Origin: CBDUBH01 sp965365345 | GTDB taxonomy: Bacteria > Bacteroidota > Ignavibacteria > Ignavibacteriales > SURF-24 | Direction: 5' to 3' | Length of the DNA stretch: 64,000 nt | Assembly: GCA_965365345.1 (NCBI GenBank) | Contig: CBDUBH010000001.1 | Coordinates: 68,509 to 132,508, forward strand | In this document: positions 27,987 to 37,926 of the stretch, one piece after another | Layout of the letters: the number at the start of each line of letters is the position of its first letter | Numbering within the stretch: position 1 is the stretch's first letter | Translations under genes and position numbers: made by a program | The notes under the pieces: generated by a model | The model's database searches: none | Seen by the model: the letters and a program-made list of their open reading frames with translations, nothing else | What the model was told of the DNA's origin: nothing

Positions 27987-29456
27987 TTAATCTTCCAATT
28001 CCATCAGGACAACATTTTCAATGTGATAAGTGTGCGGAAACATATCAACCGGACGGACTTTTTTCAATTTGTAATTTGCTTCGGAAAATAATTTTACATC
28101 GCGTGCCTGCGTTGCGGGATTGCAGCTTATATAAACAATTTTCCTTGGCGAAAGTTGAATTATGTCATTTACAGTAACTGGATTCATTCCGCTTCTCGGC
28201 GGATCCAAAATTACAACATCGGGTTTAGGAATTGAATTTCCTTTTAGATAATTCAAAAATGATCTGTTCAAATCTACGGTGTGAAAATGAACATTCGAAA
28301 TTCCGTTCATCTTTTTATTTTCAGCGGCATCTTTAATTGATGATTCAACAGTTTCAAAAGCGTAAACTTTTTTTGCGTTTCCGCTAACAAAAATTGAAAT
28401 TGTGCCTGCGCCGGAATAAAGATCGTAAACAATTTCATCGCCTTTTAATTCTGCAAAATCCAATCCTGCCTGATACAATTTTTCGGCTTGCAAAGTATTC
28501 GTTTGGAAAAATGAATTTGCGCTGATTCTAAATTTGTATTTGCCGATCGTGTCGTAAATATTTCCGTTGCCGTGATAAATAATTTCATAATCGCCGAAAG
28601 CAACCTGCGACATTTTTTTATTGATATTATTTACGATCGTTGTAATTTGCGGAATCTCTTTTAAAATCTGCGAAGTATATTCTTTCATCAATTCATCATT
28701 TTCTTCCGATGTAACTAAATTCAGCATTAAGTCATCAGTGTGATGAGTATTTTTAAGAACAAGATTTCGCAAATAACCTTCGTGAGTTTTTGTAGAATAA
28801 ATTGTTGCGTTTCTGCTTTTGAAAAATTCGCGGGTAAAATTCAAAATTGAATTTCCAATTTCCGGTTGAAGAAAACATTGATCAATATCTAAAACTTTAT
28901 CAAACATTTTCGGGATGTGCAGACCGAGCGCAAAATTTCTGTCGGTAATTTCTTCATTGCCGATTTCATCTTTTGTAAGCCATCTTTTATCGGCAAAAGA
29001 AAATTCCATTTTATTTCTGTAATGAAAAATCTTTTCACTTGGAATTATATCCAAAAATTCAAAATCTGAAAATCCGCCGAGTCTTTCAAAAATATCTTTT
29101 ACTTGTTCCTGTTTATATTTTAATTGAGAAGCGTAATCCAAATCCTGTTGTTTACAGCCGCCGCAAACTCCGAAATATTTGCAGGGATAATCAGTTCTTT
29201 CGGAAGATGCTTTAAGAATTTTTTCCGTTTTTGCTTCGGCGTATGATCCTTTAATTTTTATTAATCGCGCAATAACTTCATCACCGGGGTAAGAGCCGTG
29301 AACGAAAATCACATAATTATTATTTTCGGAATTTTGATTTACGACAAATATATTTTCTTCGTTAAGTTCTAAATTTGCTTTATCAATTTTTGAAATTCCT
29401 TTTCCTTCATAAGCGTATTTTGAAATTTCAAGTTTTATAAGATCGCCTTTTTTCAA
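27987..29456 (-). CDS. RNA uracil-C5 methyltransferase, RlmD/TrmA family
   Basis: From the preferred start the protein has 489 residues: an N-terminal TRAM domain (KKGDLIKLEISKYAYEGKG), a [4Fe-4S] cysteine set (CKYFGVCGGC, plus Cys in DIDQCF), and an S-adenosylmethionine methyltransferase domain with DLYSGAGTISIF, ILDPPRSG and the catalytic ISCNP cysteine. It methylates uridine C5 in rRNA or tRNA. U1939 of 23S rRNA is the usual assignment, but U747 or tRNA U54 is possible. The frame extends to TTG at 29474, but GGAGA lies just upstream of TTG at 29456, which starts right at the TRAM domain, so the latter is chosen. Confidence 0.9.
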   Translation of the reverse strand: MKKGDLIKLEISKYAYEGKGISKIDKANLELNEENIFVVNQNSENNNYVIFVHGSYPGDEVIARLIKIKGSYAEAKTEKILKASSERTDYPCKYFGVCGGCKQQDLDYASQLKYKQEQVKDIFERLGGFSDFEFLDIIPSEKIFHYRNKMEFSFADKRWLTKDEIGNEEITDRNFALGLHIPKMFDKVLDIDQCFLQPEIGNSILNFTREFFKSRNATIYSTKTHEGYLRNLVLKNTHHTDDLMLNLVTSEENDELMKEYTSQILKEIPQITTIVNNINKKMSQVAFGDYEIIYHGNGNIYDTIGKYKFRISANSFFQTNTLQAEKLYQAGLDFAELKGDEIVYDLYSGAGTISIFVSGNAKKVYAFETVESSIKDAAENKKMNGISNVHFHTVDLNRSFLNYLKGNSIPKPDVVILDPPRSGMNPVTVNDIIQLSPRKIVYISCNPATQARDVKLFSEANYKLKKVRPVDMFPHTYHIENVVLMELED

Positions 29457-29513
29457 ATGTTCTCCGTGGGTCAATTAAAAATGAAAAATTAAAAAGCGTA
29501 AAGAATTTGTTTT

Positions 29514-29638
29514 GTCATTCCGGCATGTCCGGAACGATAATTCTAATTTTCTGTCATCGCGAGTTACGAAGTGGCGCGGCGATCTTTCTGAAATTTAAAA
29601 AATGAGATTGCTTCGTCATTTCATTCCTCGCAATGACA
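29514..29638. repeat. Dispersed palindromes, both families side by side
   Basis: GTCATTCCGG..GTCCGGAA at 29514-29535 is followed by GTCATCGCGAG..CGCAATGAC at 29552-29638. They lie between two minus-strand genes. Confidence 0.75.
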
Positions 29639-29653
29639 ATTTTATCTAAAGGT

Positions 29654-30349
29654 TTATACTTTCTGCATTATCAAAGATTTGAATCCGATATATTTATCGC
29701 CGCCGAGTTTCAGGTAAACATTAATTTCGTGATTTATTTTATTCAGCAATTTTTTGTAATACGATTTTTCCTGTTCCGAAATTTGATGCTTTTGATCTTG
29801 ATATAAATCGCTGATATCAGAATAAAATTCCGCCAAAGTTTTATTCAGATTTTTTTCATGCATTATTTTGAACTTCCGTTCTTCATAATATTTTTTTATT
29901 TCATCTGTAAACAACGGCTTTAAATCAGAATTATCCCAAAGATCTGTTACAAATCTTGGAACCGGATTTTCAAGCGCAACAACTTCGCCGACGCAAAAAT
30001 ATCCGCCGGGCTTTAAAATTCTTTTTAATTCTTTTACAATTTTATTTCTGTTTGTAAGTGAAATTGATGCCTGCGCGTAAACAAGATCAAATTCGGCATC
30101 ATTAAAATCAGTTGATTCGTATGACATTAAACTTACATTTACATTTTCGTTTCCGCTTAAAATTAATTTCGAGTTCATTAACGATTCATAATCTTGAACT
30201 ATCAAACCAATTTTTTCATCGGTTTCTTTTGAAAATCTTTCGGCAATTTTTTCGCTGTTTGTTCCAACCACGCAAATTTTCATTCCGCTTAATTTCAAAT
30301 TTGCCAAAAGAAATTTCATTTGTTGATCTAATCCGGGCAGTAAAATCAT
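29654..30349 (-). CDS. Class I SAM-dependent methyltransferase
   Basis: The 231-residue protein shows a Rossmann-like methyltransferase layout. Motif I is unusual (MKICVVGTNSEKIAERF instead of a glycine-rich loop). It is followed by SLMSYESTDFNDAEFDLVYAQASISL and then KELKRILKPGGYFCVGEV, typical of Methyltransf_11 enzymes. The substrate is unknown. It starts with ATG and has no strong ribosome site. Confidence 0.75.
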   Translation of the reverse strand: MILLPGLDQQMKFLLANLKLSGMKICVVGTNSEKIAERFSKETDEKIGLIVQDYESLMNSKLILSGNENVNVSLMSYESTDFNDAEFDLVYAQASISLTNRNKIVKELKRILKPGGYFCVGEVVALENPVPRFVTDLWDNSDLKPLFTDEIKKYYEERKFKIMHEKNLNKTLAEFYSDISDLYQDQKHQISEQEKSYYKKLLNKINHEINVYLKLGGDKYIGFKSLIMQKV

Positions 30350-30807
30350 ATTATTCCAAAATTTTTAATCACAAAGATACTTAATCAAAATTCAATCTAC
30401 AATGTAAAAGGGAAGGTTTAATAAATGAAAAAAGGAAGAATGGAAAACGGAAAAGTAATTTGTCCATGTGAGATAGAATGTTGTGGCAATCTTTTTTTTA
30501 TAATCATAATTTTATTCTTTAAGTGAAAAGAAAAAAAATCAAAGATTAAAAGATGAATAGATTCAAAATATTAAATTATACTTATTTATCTTTACACGCT
30601 GTCATTCCGGTCTGTCCGGAATCAGACAGATTCAAATTATTTTTTTTACTTTATAAATTTAAATTCTTGCTTCAAAAATTCTTAAAAATTATTTTCCGAA
30701 ATTTGCCTGTTTCAAAATATTAATGTGTAAATGAAATTTAGAAAATGAGGTCATATAATTTTTCAATTAATTTAATATATTTTCAGAATAATTTTAAGAA
30801 AGAGTTT
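30350..30807. repeat. Intergenic stretch with a CCGG-family palindrome at 30599-30629
   Basis: CTGTC..ATTCCGG / CCGGAAT..GACAG forms the usual palindrome. The rest of this 458-bp divergent gap has no gene and holds the promoters of both flanking genes. Confidence 0.6.
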
Positions 30808-31320
30808 ATGAAAAAGATCTTTTTAGTTTTACTGTTGTCAATGTTTATTTATGGATGCGGAAAAAATTCCGAAGCCGAAAAATACGTGAACAAGGCAAAT
30901 TCATTTATCGCAAATCAAAATTATGAAGCTGCCGTGGAAATTTTGGATGAATGCATAGAAGAATTTCCTGATTATGCCGAAGCGTATAATAAAAGAGGAA
31001 TGGCTTTGGATTATCTGGGTGAGTATTTTGATGCGAAAAAAAATTACAAAACCGCAATTGAACTTGATCCGGAGTTTGCGCAGGCGTATGTAAATTTGGG
31101 CAACTCTTTCAGTAATATGAAAAGTTATTCCGAAGCAATTTATTGTTATGAAAAAGCAATTGAATTAAAGCCTTCGCTTGCGCGAGTTTATTATTATTTA
31201 GGACTAGCTCAAATTGAAAGAGGCGATAGGCAAACAGGAATTATGAATATTAAGAAATCGGCAAATATGACTTATAAACAAGCGCAGGATTATTTAAGAA
31301 ATAACGGTGAAGATTGGTAA
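30808..31320 (+). CDS. TPR-repeat lipoprotein
   Basis: The 170-residue protein has a lipoprotein signal with lipobox IYGC. Three to four tetratricopeptide repeats follow (about 30-150; AAVEILDECIEEFPDYAEAYNKRGMALDYLG, and two more with the same spacing). It is probably a protein-interaction scaffold on the outer face of a membrane. The open frame begins at 30745, but only the ATG at 30808, preceded by AAGAAAGAG, puts the signal peptide at the N-terminus. Confidence 0.85.
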   Translation: MKKIFLVLLLSMFIYGCGKNSEAEKYVNKANSFIANQNYEAAVEILDECIEEFPDYAEAYNKRGMALDYLGEYFDAKKNYKTAIELDPEFAQAYVNLGNSFSNMKSYSEAIYCYEKAIELKPSLARVYYYLGLAQIERGDRQTGIMNIKKSANMTYKQAQDYLRNNGEDW

Positions 31321-31390
31321 GGAAAATTTCATGGCTGATGAATTATAATTGTCTTAAAATTTATTTTTTAAATTCCGGTAGGAGTTTTCG

Positions 31391-31810
31391 TTGGATAAAA
31401 AGATCAAAATAAAAACTTCTTTAATAGCTCCTTGCGGAATAAACTGTGTATTATGTTACGCTTATCAAAGAGAAAAAAACAGCTGCTCCGGGTGTTTGAC
31501 AAAAGATTCAAATAAACCCTATCATTGTCTTGTCTGTTCAATAAAAAGCTGCGAATTCTTAAAAACCGGAAAACAAAAATATTGTTATTCATGTGAAAAA
31601 TACTCGTGCAGAAGAATCAAAGATTTGGATAAACGATACAGAACTAAATATAAAATGAGCTTAATAGAGAATTTAAATTCTATCAAAGAAAATGGAATTA
31701 GATCGTTTGTTAAAAATGAATCTGAGAAATGGATTTGCAAAAAATGTGGAACGATTCTTTGTGTTCATAAAGAAACTTGTTCATTCTGCGGTGAAAATTG
31801 GAGTAATTAA
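31391..31810 (+). CDS. DUF3795 cysteine-rich protein, TTG start
   Basis: The 139-residue protein opens with LIAPCGINCVLCYAYQ and has many cysteines in CxxC-type pairs (CSGC, CYSC, CKKC, CSFC), as in DUF3795 proteins. They probably bind metal (zinc or iron-sulfur), with no known function. The start is TTG at 31391, with GGTAGGAG seven bases before it. It follows the TPR lipoprotein by 70 bp. Confidence 0.82.
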   Translation: MDKKIKIKTSLIAPCGINCVLCYAYQREKNSCSGCLTKDSNKPYHCLVCSIKSCEFLKTGKQKYCYSCEKYSCRRIKDLDKRYRTKYKMSLIENLNSIKENGIRSFVKNESEKWICKKCGTILCVHKETCSFCGENWSN

Positions 31811-31820
31811 TTTTAGTTGA

Positions 31821-31856
31821 AGCTGTCGGATTCCGGACTTTGCCGGAATGACAGCT
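31821..31856 (+). terminator. Palindrome between convergent genes
   Basis: AGCTGTC outer arm with GGATTCCGG..CCGGAATGACAGCT. It lies between convergent genes and may end transcription, though there is no clean T-run. It is a copy of the CCGG repeat family. Confidence 0.5.
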
Positions 31857-31885
31857 CTATTTTAGATTCTGAGAGCTGATCGCTA

Positions 31886-32401
31886 TCATACAGCTTCGTT
31901 AAATTCCTTACAATATTTTGCAATTCCTTTAATTCTGTCGAGTTCGTTCTTATTCAAAATTGAGATCATAAAAGATTCATCCGGAACATTTTTGTATTCT
32001 GATTTTACGCCGTGATTCGATGCTTTTTCAAATCCGAATTTCGGATAATAATCAGGATGACCCAAAACTACAACAAAAGGATAATTTTTTTGATTAACAA
32101 TCTCCAATCCAATTTCCACTAATTTTGTCCCGATCTTTTGCTTTTGAAATTCAGGTAAAACAGCCATTGGAGCCAAACCCATTCCTTCGATTTCGCCTTC
32201 TTTATTTTCAATTGTTACCGGAGTGAATAAAATATGTCCGACGATTTTATTGTCAACTTCGGCAACAAGCGAAATTTGAACATCGCAACTGATGCGTAAT
32301 TTATCAACAATATTTGCTTCGTTCGGCTGACCGAAAGTAATTTCATTTACTTCTCTGATCTGCGCTTCATCGCCTTTTTGCTCTTCTCTGATTGTTACCA
32401 T
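31886..32401 (-). CDS. GNAT-family N-acetyltransferase
   Basis: The 171-residue protein has the GNAT pattern: VTIREEQKGDEAQIREV at the start, then GMGLAPMAVLPEFQKQKIGTKLVEIG (acetyl-CoA-binding motif about 74-99) and YPFVVVLGHPDYYPKFGFEKA. It is like the YhbS-type group (COG3153). The substrate is unknown. It begins three bases after the murQ stop codon, so it is translated from the same mRNA. Confidence 0.88.
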   Translation of the reverse strand: MVTIREEQKGDEAQIREVNEITFGQPNEANIVDKLRISCDVQISLVAEVDNKIVGHILFTPVTIENKEGEIEGMGLAPMAVLPEFQKQKIGTKLVEIGLEIVNQKNYPFVVVLGHPDYYPKFGFEKASNHGVKSEYKNVPDESFMISILNKNELDRIKGIAKYCKEFNEAV

Positions 32402-32404
32402 AAT

Positions 32405-33337
32405 TTATCCTTTCAAGTTTACGGCTTTGCGAACAAATCCATCAGCTTTTTCAATCCGCATTTTTGCTTCTTCCAGATTTACATTTGCCAGAATCATAAC
32501 AAGCGCGGATTTTACATGTCCGTTTGCTTCGTTCAAATATTTTTCAGCTTCTTCGTAAGTAACACCTGTAATTGTCATTATAATTCTTTTTGATCTTTCA
32601 ATCAACTTTTTATTTGTCATTTGAAGATCTATCATCATATTTTCGTAAACTTTTCCGAGGCGGATCATTGATGCGGTTGTAAGCATATTCAAAATTAATT
32701 TTTGCGCTGTGCCGCTTTTCATTCGTGTTGAACCCATTACAACTTCGGGACCTACATTTGCGCAGATCGCAACATCAACTTCTTTTATGTCAAATTTTTC
32801 ACGCGGATTGCAAGTTACGAACAAAGTTTTTGCGCCGAGTTCTTTTGCTTTTTTCACCGCGCCGATTACATAAGGAGTTCTTTTGCTCGCGGCAATTCCG
32901 CAGACAACATCTTTTGAATTTACATTTGCTTTCAAAACATCCTGCGCGCCGAAATCTTCTGAATCTTCTGCGCCTTCTTGTGCTTTGAACATCGCTTCTT
33001 TTCCACCCGCAATAAATCCTTGAATTAAATCGTGCGGTGTTCCGAAAGTCGGCGGACATTCAGCGGCATCAATCACGCCTAATCTTCCGCTTGTTCCCGC
33101 GCCAAAATATAAAAGTCTGCCGCCGTTTTTAAGTGCTTCAACAATTATCTCAACTGCTTGCTCAATGTACGGCAATTCCTTTTCAACAGCGAAAGCAACG
33201 GATTTATCTTCATCATTTATAATTTTCAAAATTTCGGAAGTTGATTTTAAATCGATATCCATCGAATTAGAATTTCTCTGCTCCGTTGAAAGATTAGCAA
33301 TTTCATTGAACAAATTTATTTTTGAATTATTATCCAT
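32405..33337 (-). CDS. murQ: N-acetylmuramic acid 6-phosphate etherase
   Basis: The 310-residue protein has the family length, the SIS sugar-isomerase fold and the MurQ signature GAGTSGRLGVIDAAECPPTFG (about 79-99). EGAEDSEDFGAQD and GSTRMKSGTAQKL are also present. It removes the lactate of MurNAc-6-phosphate during cell-wall recycling, in the cytoplasm. It sits between rsmG (13 bp away) and the GNAT gene (3 bp away), so it is part of the minus-strand operon. No MurNAc kinase or transporter is visible nearby. Confidence 0.95.
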   Translation of the reverse strand: MDNNSKINLFNEIANLSTEQRNSNSMDIDLKSTSEILKIINDEDKSVAFAVEKELPYIEQAVEIIVEALKNGGRLLYFGAGTSGRLGVIDAAECPPTFGTPHDLIQGFIAGGKEAMFKAQEGAEDSEDFGAQDVLKANVNSKDVVCGIAASKRTPYVIGAVKKAKELGAKTLFVTCNPREKFDIKEVDVAICANVGPEVVMGSTRMKSGTAQKLILNMLTTASMIRLGKVYENMMIDLQMTNKKLIERSKRIIMTITGVTYEEAEKYLNEANGHVKSALVMILANVNLEEAKMRIEKADGFVRKAVNLKG

Positions 33338-33350
33338 TTTGAATCATTAT

Positions 33351-34022
33351 TCATTTATGAAGTTTAAGGACAATTAATTTTTTCTCTTTTTCATTTTGAG
33401 AATTTGTCGGTTCGTAATTCAGATTAATAATTTTAACATCAGTAATAATTGATTTAAAACTTTTCATTGCGTTTGCAATTTCTTCATCCAAATTCCCGCC
33501 TTTGATTGCGCAAAGCGTGAAAGATTTTTTTGTTACGGGCACGGAATATTTTAAAAGAATTTCGAGCTGTGCTGTTGCGCGCGAAATTATTAAATCAAAT
33601 TTATTTTTGAATTGATTTACAAAATCCGGCGATTCAACTCTTGCATTGATTGCGCGAATATTTTTCAAATTCAAATTTTGAATAAATTCATTTACGGAAA
33701 GAATTTTTTTTGCGGTTGAATCAACTAAAATTCCTTGCATTTCCGGATTCAAAATTGAAAAGGGGATTCCTGGAAATCCGCCGCCGGTTCCGATATCTAA
33801 AAAAGATGTTTTGTCTGTTGGAAAATTCAGTGCTGCAAAAGTTGAAATGAAAACATGATTTTCAATTATAAATTCTTCATCTTTTCGTGAAATAAGATTT
33901 ATGATCTGATTTTTTTCGACAACCAAATTTGAATAATGTGAAAGTTGATTGGTTTTGGTTTTATCAATTTCAATTTTGTTTGCTTGAAAAAATGAATTTA
34001 GTTGTTCAGTATAATTGTTCAA
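33351..34022 (-). CDS. rsmG: 16S rRNA (guanine-527-N7)-methyltransferase
   Basis: The 223-residue protein shows the RsmG (GidB) features: FLDIGTGGGFPGIPFSI as SAM-binding motif, VDSTAKKILSVNEFI, INARVES, and FDLIISRATAQLEILLKYS. It methylates G527 of 16S rRNA. It lies downstream of mnmG and upstream of murQ. The mnmE-mnmG-rsmG order is the widespread arrangement that often lies close to the replication origin. Confidence 0.95.
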   Translation of the reverse strand: MNNYTEQLNSFFQANKIEIDKTKTNQLSHYSNLVVEKNQIINLISRKDEEFIIENHVFISTFAALNFPTDKTSFLDIGTGGGFPGIPFSILNPEMQGILVDSTAKKILSVNEFIQNLNLKNIRAINARVESPDFVNQFKNKFDLIISRATAQLEILLKYSVPVTKKSFTLCAIKGGNLDEEIANAMKSFKSIITDVKIINLNYEPTNSQNEKEKKLIVLKLHK

Positions 34023-34063
34023 AATTTTTTCCGAAAGATTTGTGAAAGGAAATTTTTCTATTC

Positions 34064-34244
34064 TGTCATTCCTGTAAAAGTTAAGTAATTCACAGACAGA
34101 ATATTTAATAAAAAAGATTTCTCACCTCCGGCTTGAAATGACGGATTAGAGATTTCTCGTTTGCTCTCGAAATAACAAGTTCAATAATTCTACTTTGAAA
34201 TTCCGCCGTCTGATTCTGGACAAGCCAGAATGACGGTTTTTTTT
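34064..34244. repeat. Dispersed palindromes between mnmG and rsmG
   Basis: GTCATTCC..GAAATGAC at 34064-34143 is a decayed copy. CCGCCGTCTGATTCTGG..CCAGAATGACGG at 34203-34236 is followed by eight T on the plus strand. The T-run faces away from the minus-strand operon, so it does not stop mnmG transcripts. Confidence 0.65.
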
Positions 34245-34287
34245 CTTGAATAAAATTCCTCTGTGCTTTTTTGTTTCTGTAATTAAA

Positions 34288-36165
34288 TTACGATTTCAAA
34301 TATACCAGCAAAATTGAAATATCAGCCGGCGTTACTCCCGAAATTCTTGTTGCTTGTCCGATCGATCTCGGTTTAAATTTAACTAATTTTTGTCTGCCTT
34401 CGGTTGAAAGCGATTTAATTTTTTCGAAATCAAAATTTTCGGAGATAATTACATCTTCGTATTTCTCCAATCGTTCAACCAATTCAAATTGACGTTTTAT
34501 ATAACCTTCATATTTTAATTCAATTTCAACTTGTTCGAGCGCAAGTTTATCTTCGAGTAATTCACCTGCGCCGTTGCGATCATTCCCATCAATCAAATTC
34601 AGTAAATCTTCTAATTTTACATCGGGACGTTTGCACAATTTTGAAATTGTTTCGGTTGAATCAATCGGAGAATTATTTAATTTTTCCAAAAATGGATTTA
34701 CAACTTTTGCGTTTAGTTTGTAGCTGTTACAAAAATCAATATTTTTAGTTATTAAAATTTCTTTTTGTTTCAGATCGGAATATTGTTCTTTTGATATCAA
34801 TCCGAATTTGTAACCGTATTCTAAAAGTCTGCGATCTGCATTATCCTGGCGTAAAAGTAATCTGTGTTCTGCGCGCGAAGTAAACATTCTGTAAGGCTCA
34901 TCGGTAGATTTTGTTACAAGATCATCAATCAAAACTCCGATGTAAGCTTCGCTTCTTTTAAGAACAAATTCCGGTTCGCCTTTAATTTTAAGTGCTGCAT
35001 TAATTCCGGCAATTAAACCTTGTGCAGCAGCTTCTTCATAGCCGGAAGTTCCGTTTATTTGACCGGCAAAGTAAAGTCCTTTTACCAATTTTGTTTCCAA
35101 AGTTAAATCAACTTGATAAGGCGGAAAGAAATCGTATTCAACCGCATAAGCAGGACGAACCATCACAGCATTTTCCAAACCTTTAATTGTGTGAACCGCT
35201 TCAAGCTGAATTTCTGCGGGAAGTGAGGACGAAAATCCGTTTACATAAATCAAATTATCATCTAAACCTTCCGGCTCCAAAAATAATTGATGAGATTCCT
35301 TATCGGAAAATCTGACAATTTTATCTTCGATTGATGGGCAATAACGCGGACCAACTCCTTGAATTACGCCAGTGAAAAGCGGCGATTCTGAAAATCCTTT
35401 TCTTAAAATATCGTGAGTTGCTTTATGAGTGTGCGTAATATGACAACTAATCTGGGGTAAAAATGGAAATCGAGATTTTTCAGTTCGCAAAGAAAACGGC
35501 TGTGGAATTTCATCGCCCGGCTGTTCTTCTAAAATTGACCAGTTAATTGATTCTTTTAAAAGTCGCGGGGGAGTTCCTGTTTTTAATCTTCCCGAAACAA
35601 AACCTAATTTAATTAAAGATTCAGTTAATCCGGTTGAAGCATTTTCGCCGAATCTTCCGCCGATTGTGGAATTCATTCCCGTGTACATTTTTCCATTTAG
35701 AAAAGTACCTGCGCAAATAATTAATGCTTTACAGGAAATCTGTTCATTAAAATTTGTAATTATTCCGGTAATTTTTTGATCTTTAACAATTACATCTTTT
35801 ACAGATCCTTCAATTACAGTTGTATTTTTTAATGAAGAAATTACATTTCCGGCTTCTTCAGAATATAATTTTCTATCACTTTGAGCGCGGTGTGCCCAAA
35901 CTGCGGGACCTTTTGATTTATTTAGAGTCCTGAATTGAATTCCGGTTTTATCGGTTATCAATCCCATCGCTCCGCCAAGCGCATCAATTTCATGAACTAA
36001 ATGTCCTTTTGCACTTCCGCCGATTGCGGGATTGCAGGACATTCTTCCCATTGCATTTTTATCCATTGTAATTAAAGCAACAGAACAACCCATATTATTT
36101 GCTATTACGGTTGCTTCAATTCCTGCGTGTCCGCCGCCAACTACAATTATATCAAAATATTTCAT
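34288..36165 (-). CDS. mnmG: tRNA uridine-34 carboxymethylaminomethyl synthesis enzyme, FAD-binding subunit
   Basis: The 625-residue protein is full length. [11 protein letters not shown] (8-18) is the FAD-binding dinucleotide fold. [66 protein letters not shown] and the C-terminal helical domain ending in [13 protein letters not shown] are all MnmG landmarks. With MnmE it installs the (carboxymethyl)aminomethyl group on the wobble uridine of tRNAs. The gap to mnmE holds a parS-type site. Confidence 0.97.
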   Translation of the reverse strand: MKYFDIIVVGGGHAGIEATVIANNMGCSVALITMDKNAMGRMSCNPAIGGSAKGHLVHEIDALGGAMGLITDKTGIQFRTLNKSKGPAVWAHRAQSDRKLYSEEAGNVISSLKNTTVIEGSVKDVIVKDQKITGIITNFNEQISCKALIICAGTFLNGKMYTGMNSTIGGRFGENASTGLTESLIKLGFVSGRLKTGTPPRLLKESINWSILEEQPGDEIPQPFSLRTEKSRFPFLPQISCHITHTHKATHDILRKGFSESPLFTGVIQGVGPRYCPSIEDKIVRFSDKESHQLFLEPEGLDDNLIYVNGFSSSLPAEIQLEAVHTIKGLENAVMVRPAYAVEYDFFPPYQVDLTLETKLVKGLYFAGQINGTSGYEEAAAQGLIAGINAALKIKGEPEFVLKRSEAYIGVLIDDLVTKSTDEPYRMFTSRAEHRLLLRQDNADRRLLEYGYKFGLISKEQYSDLKQKEILITKNIDFCNSYKLNAKVVNPFLEKLNNSPIDSTETISKLCKRPDVKLEDLLNLIDGNDRNGAGELLEDKLALEQVEIELKYEGYIKRQFELVERLEKYEDVIISENFDFEKIKSLSTEGRQKLVKFKPRSIGQATRISGVTPADISILLVYLKS

Positions 36166-36187
36166 TTACGCCTTTCAAATTTCCTTA

Positions 36188-36203
36188 TGTTTCACGTGAA
36201 ACA
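36188..36203. promoter_or_regulatory. parS-type ParB binding site
   Basis: TGTTTCACGTGAAACA is a perfect 16-bp palindrome identical to the bacterial parS consensus (TGTTNCACGTGAAACA). It lies 22 bp upstream of the mnmG start. ParB/Spo0J bound here would help segregate the chromosome origin. No parA or parB lies in the window. Confidence 0.85.
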
Positions 36204-36266
36204 GTTTAGTTTCTAGTCGATAGTTTACAGTTATCAGTTATTATTTTTGAACAAAAATTTTATTTG

Positions 36267-36433
36267 ATTCTCGACAAGCGAGAATTACAAAATTTTCTTT
36301 ATTTTAGTCTCCGCCGTCTGATTCTGTACAAGTCAGAATGACGGCCTTTATTTTATTAATTAAATATAAATATCAAATATTGTTTTTCGTCATTCGGGCT
36401 TGTTTAGCCAGCCCCGATCAAACCGGGGGAATC
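36267..36433. repeat. Three dispersed palindromes between mnmE and mnmG
   Basis: GATTCTCGACAAGCGAGAATT at 36267-36287, CCGCCGTCTGATTCTG..CAGAATGACGG at 36311-36344, and GTCATTCGGG..CCCCGATCAAACCGGGGG at 36389-36433. Confidence 0.65.
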
Positions 36434-36436
36434 TTT

Positions 36437-37792
36437 TTATTTGCCTATACAAAATTGCGAAAAGATATTATTTAAAATATCATCAGTTGTAACTTTCCCG
36501 ATTATTTCATTTAAACTATTTTCAGCATTTCTTAAATCAACAGAGACAAATTCTCCGCTCATTTGATCTTGAAGCGAAACTACTGCGCTTTCCAGATTTT
36601 GCTTTGCTTTTTGTAGCGCATCAAAATGACGAAGATTTGAAACTACTGCAGTCATTTCGCTATAATTTGAATTTCCTAATGTCCGGGTTTTCATCAAATG
36701 AATTAAATTATCAATTCCTTCGCCGGTTTTTGCAGATATTAAAACATCGGAATTAAAAGATTTGTTCAATGCCAGATCAATTTTATTTGTAATTTTTATA
36801 ATTCTTTTTTCATCTTCTGATTTTACAATTTCATCATCTATATTACTTTGAATTTCATCGGTTGCATCGCCAATCAGCAAAATCAGATCCGATTCTTTTA
36901 TTGCTTTTTGACTCCTTGAAACTCCTTCTTTTTCGATTACATCTTCCGTAATCCTGATTCCCGCAGTATCAAAAAGTCTGAATAAAATTCCATCAATTGA
37001 AACTTCTTCACGGATTACATCGCGGGTTGTTCCTGGAATTTCGCTAACAATTGCGCGGGATTCTTTCAAAAGATAATTCAATAGTGAAGATTTCCCGACA
37101 TTTGGTTTACCTACCAAAGCGACATTTACGCCATCTTTCATCACTTTTCCGAACTTATAAGTTTTAAGCAGAAGATCAATTTCGGAAATTATTTCATCAA
37201 TTCTTTTTACAATTTCATTATTTGATAAAAATTGAATGTCCTCTTCGGCAAAATCTAATTCCAATTCAATTAGAGAAGAAGTATTCAAAAGCATTTGTCT
37301 AAGACCTTCAACTTTTGAAGATAAAATTCCATCGAGTTGATTTCTGGCTCCGCGCAAAGATGCTTCGGTTCTGGAATTTATAAGATCAATTACAGCTTCG
37401 GCTTGTGTAAGATCAATTTTTCCATTTAAAAAAGCGCGCCTTGTAAATTCGCCCGGCTCAGCCAAGCGCACATCATTTTTCAATATCAGTTCAGTAATTT
37501 TTTGCGCGATAAATGGACTTCCATGAAAACTAATTTCTATGGAATCTTCACCTGTATAAGAATTCGGATTTCTGAAAACCGAAATTAAAACATCATCAAT
37601 AATTTCATTTTCAGTAAAAATTTTTCCGTAATGAATTGTGTGGGATTTTGCTTCTGAAATTTTGACTTTCCCTTGGAAAAAAGAATCAGTTGCCGCAAAA
37701 CTTTTACTTCCTGAAATTCTAATCACGGAAACTGCGCCGATTCCGTTCGGAGTAATTATCGCTGTAATTGTATCTTCATTAAATTTTTTCAT
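36437..37792 (-). CDS. mnmE: tRNA uridine-34 modification GTPase
   Basis: The 451-residue protein is full length: an N-terminal tetrahydrofolate-binding domain (about 1-118), a helical domain, and an inserted GTPase domain with ALVGKPNVGKSSLLN (P-loop), IPGTTRDVI, DTAG and NKID. The C-terminal catalytic CIGK is intact. It is the partner of MnmG, encoded next in the same direction. The frame extends to TTG at 37801, but ATG at 37792 begins MKKFNEDTITAI, the usual start, and is preferred. Neither has a good ribosome site. Confidence 0.96.
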   Translation of the reverse strand: MKKFNEDTITAIITPNGIGAVSVIRISGSKSFAATDSFFQGKVKISEAKSHTIHYGKIFTENEIIDDVLISVFRNPNSYTGEDSIEISFHGSPFIAQKITELILKNDVRLAEPGEFTRRAFLNGKIDLTQAEAVIDLINSRTEASLRGARNQLDGILSSKVEGLRQMLLNTSSLIELELDFAEEDIQFLSNNEIVKRIDEIISEIDLLLKTYKFGKVMKDGVNVALVGKPNVGKSSLLNYLLKESRAIVSEIPGTTRDVIREEVSIDGILFRLFDTAGIRITEDVIEKEGVSRSQKAIKESDLILLIGDATDEIQSNIDDEIVKSEDEKRIIKITNKIDLALNKSFNSDVLISAKTGEGIDNLIHLMKTRTLGNSNYSEMTAVVSNLRHFDALQKAKQNLESAVVSLQDQMSGEFVSVDLRNAENSLNEIIGKVTTDDILNNIFSQFCIGK

Positions 37793-37926
37793 AAGAAACA
37801 AAATTAAAGATATTTCAATCTAAACTCAATGTAATATTATGTTGATAAAAATTTGAAAATAAGTAAATTGTAGATAATGAACGATCAGAAATCTTAATTA
37901 TACTTTACAATCAAATTTGAGGCAAA

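Noticed and set aside
34203..34244. Hairpin with T-run as terminator of mnmG
   Set aside because: The T-run is on the plus strand while the genes around it are on the minus strand. It is kept as a repeat only.
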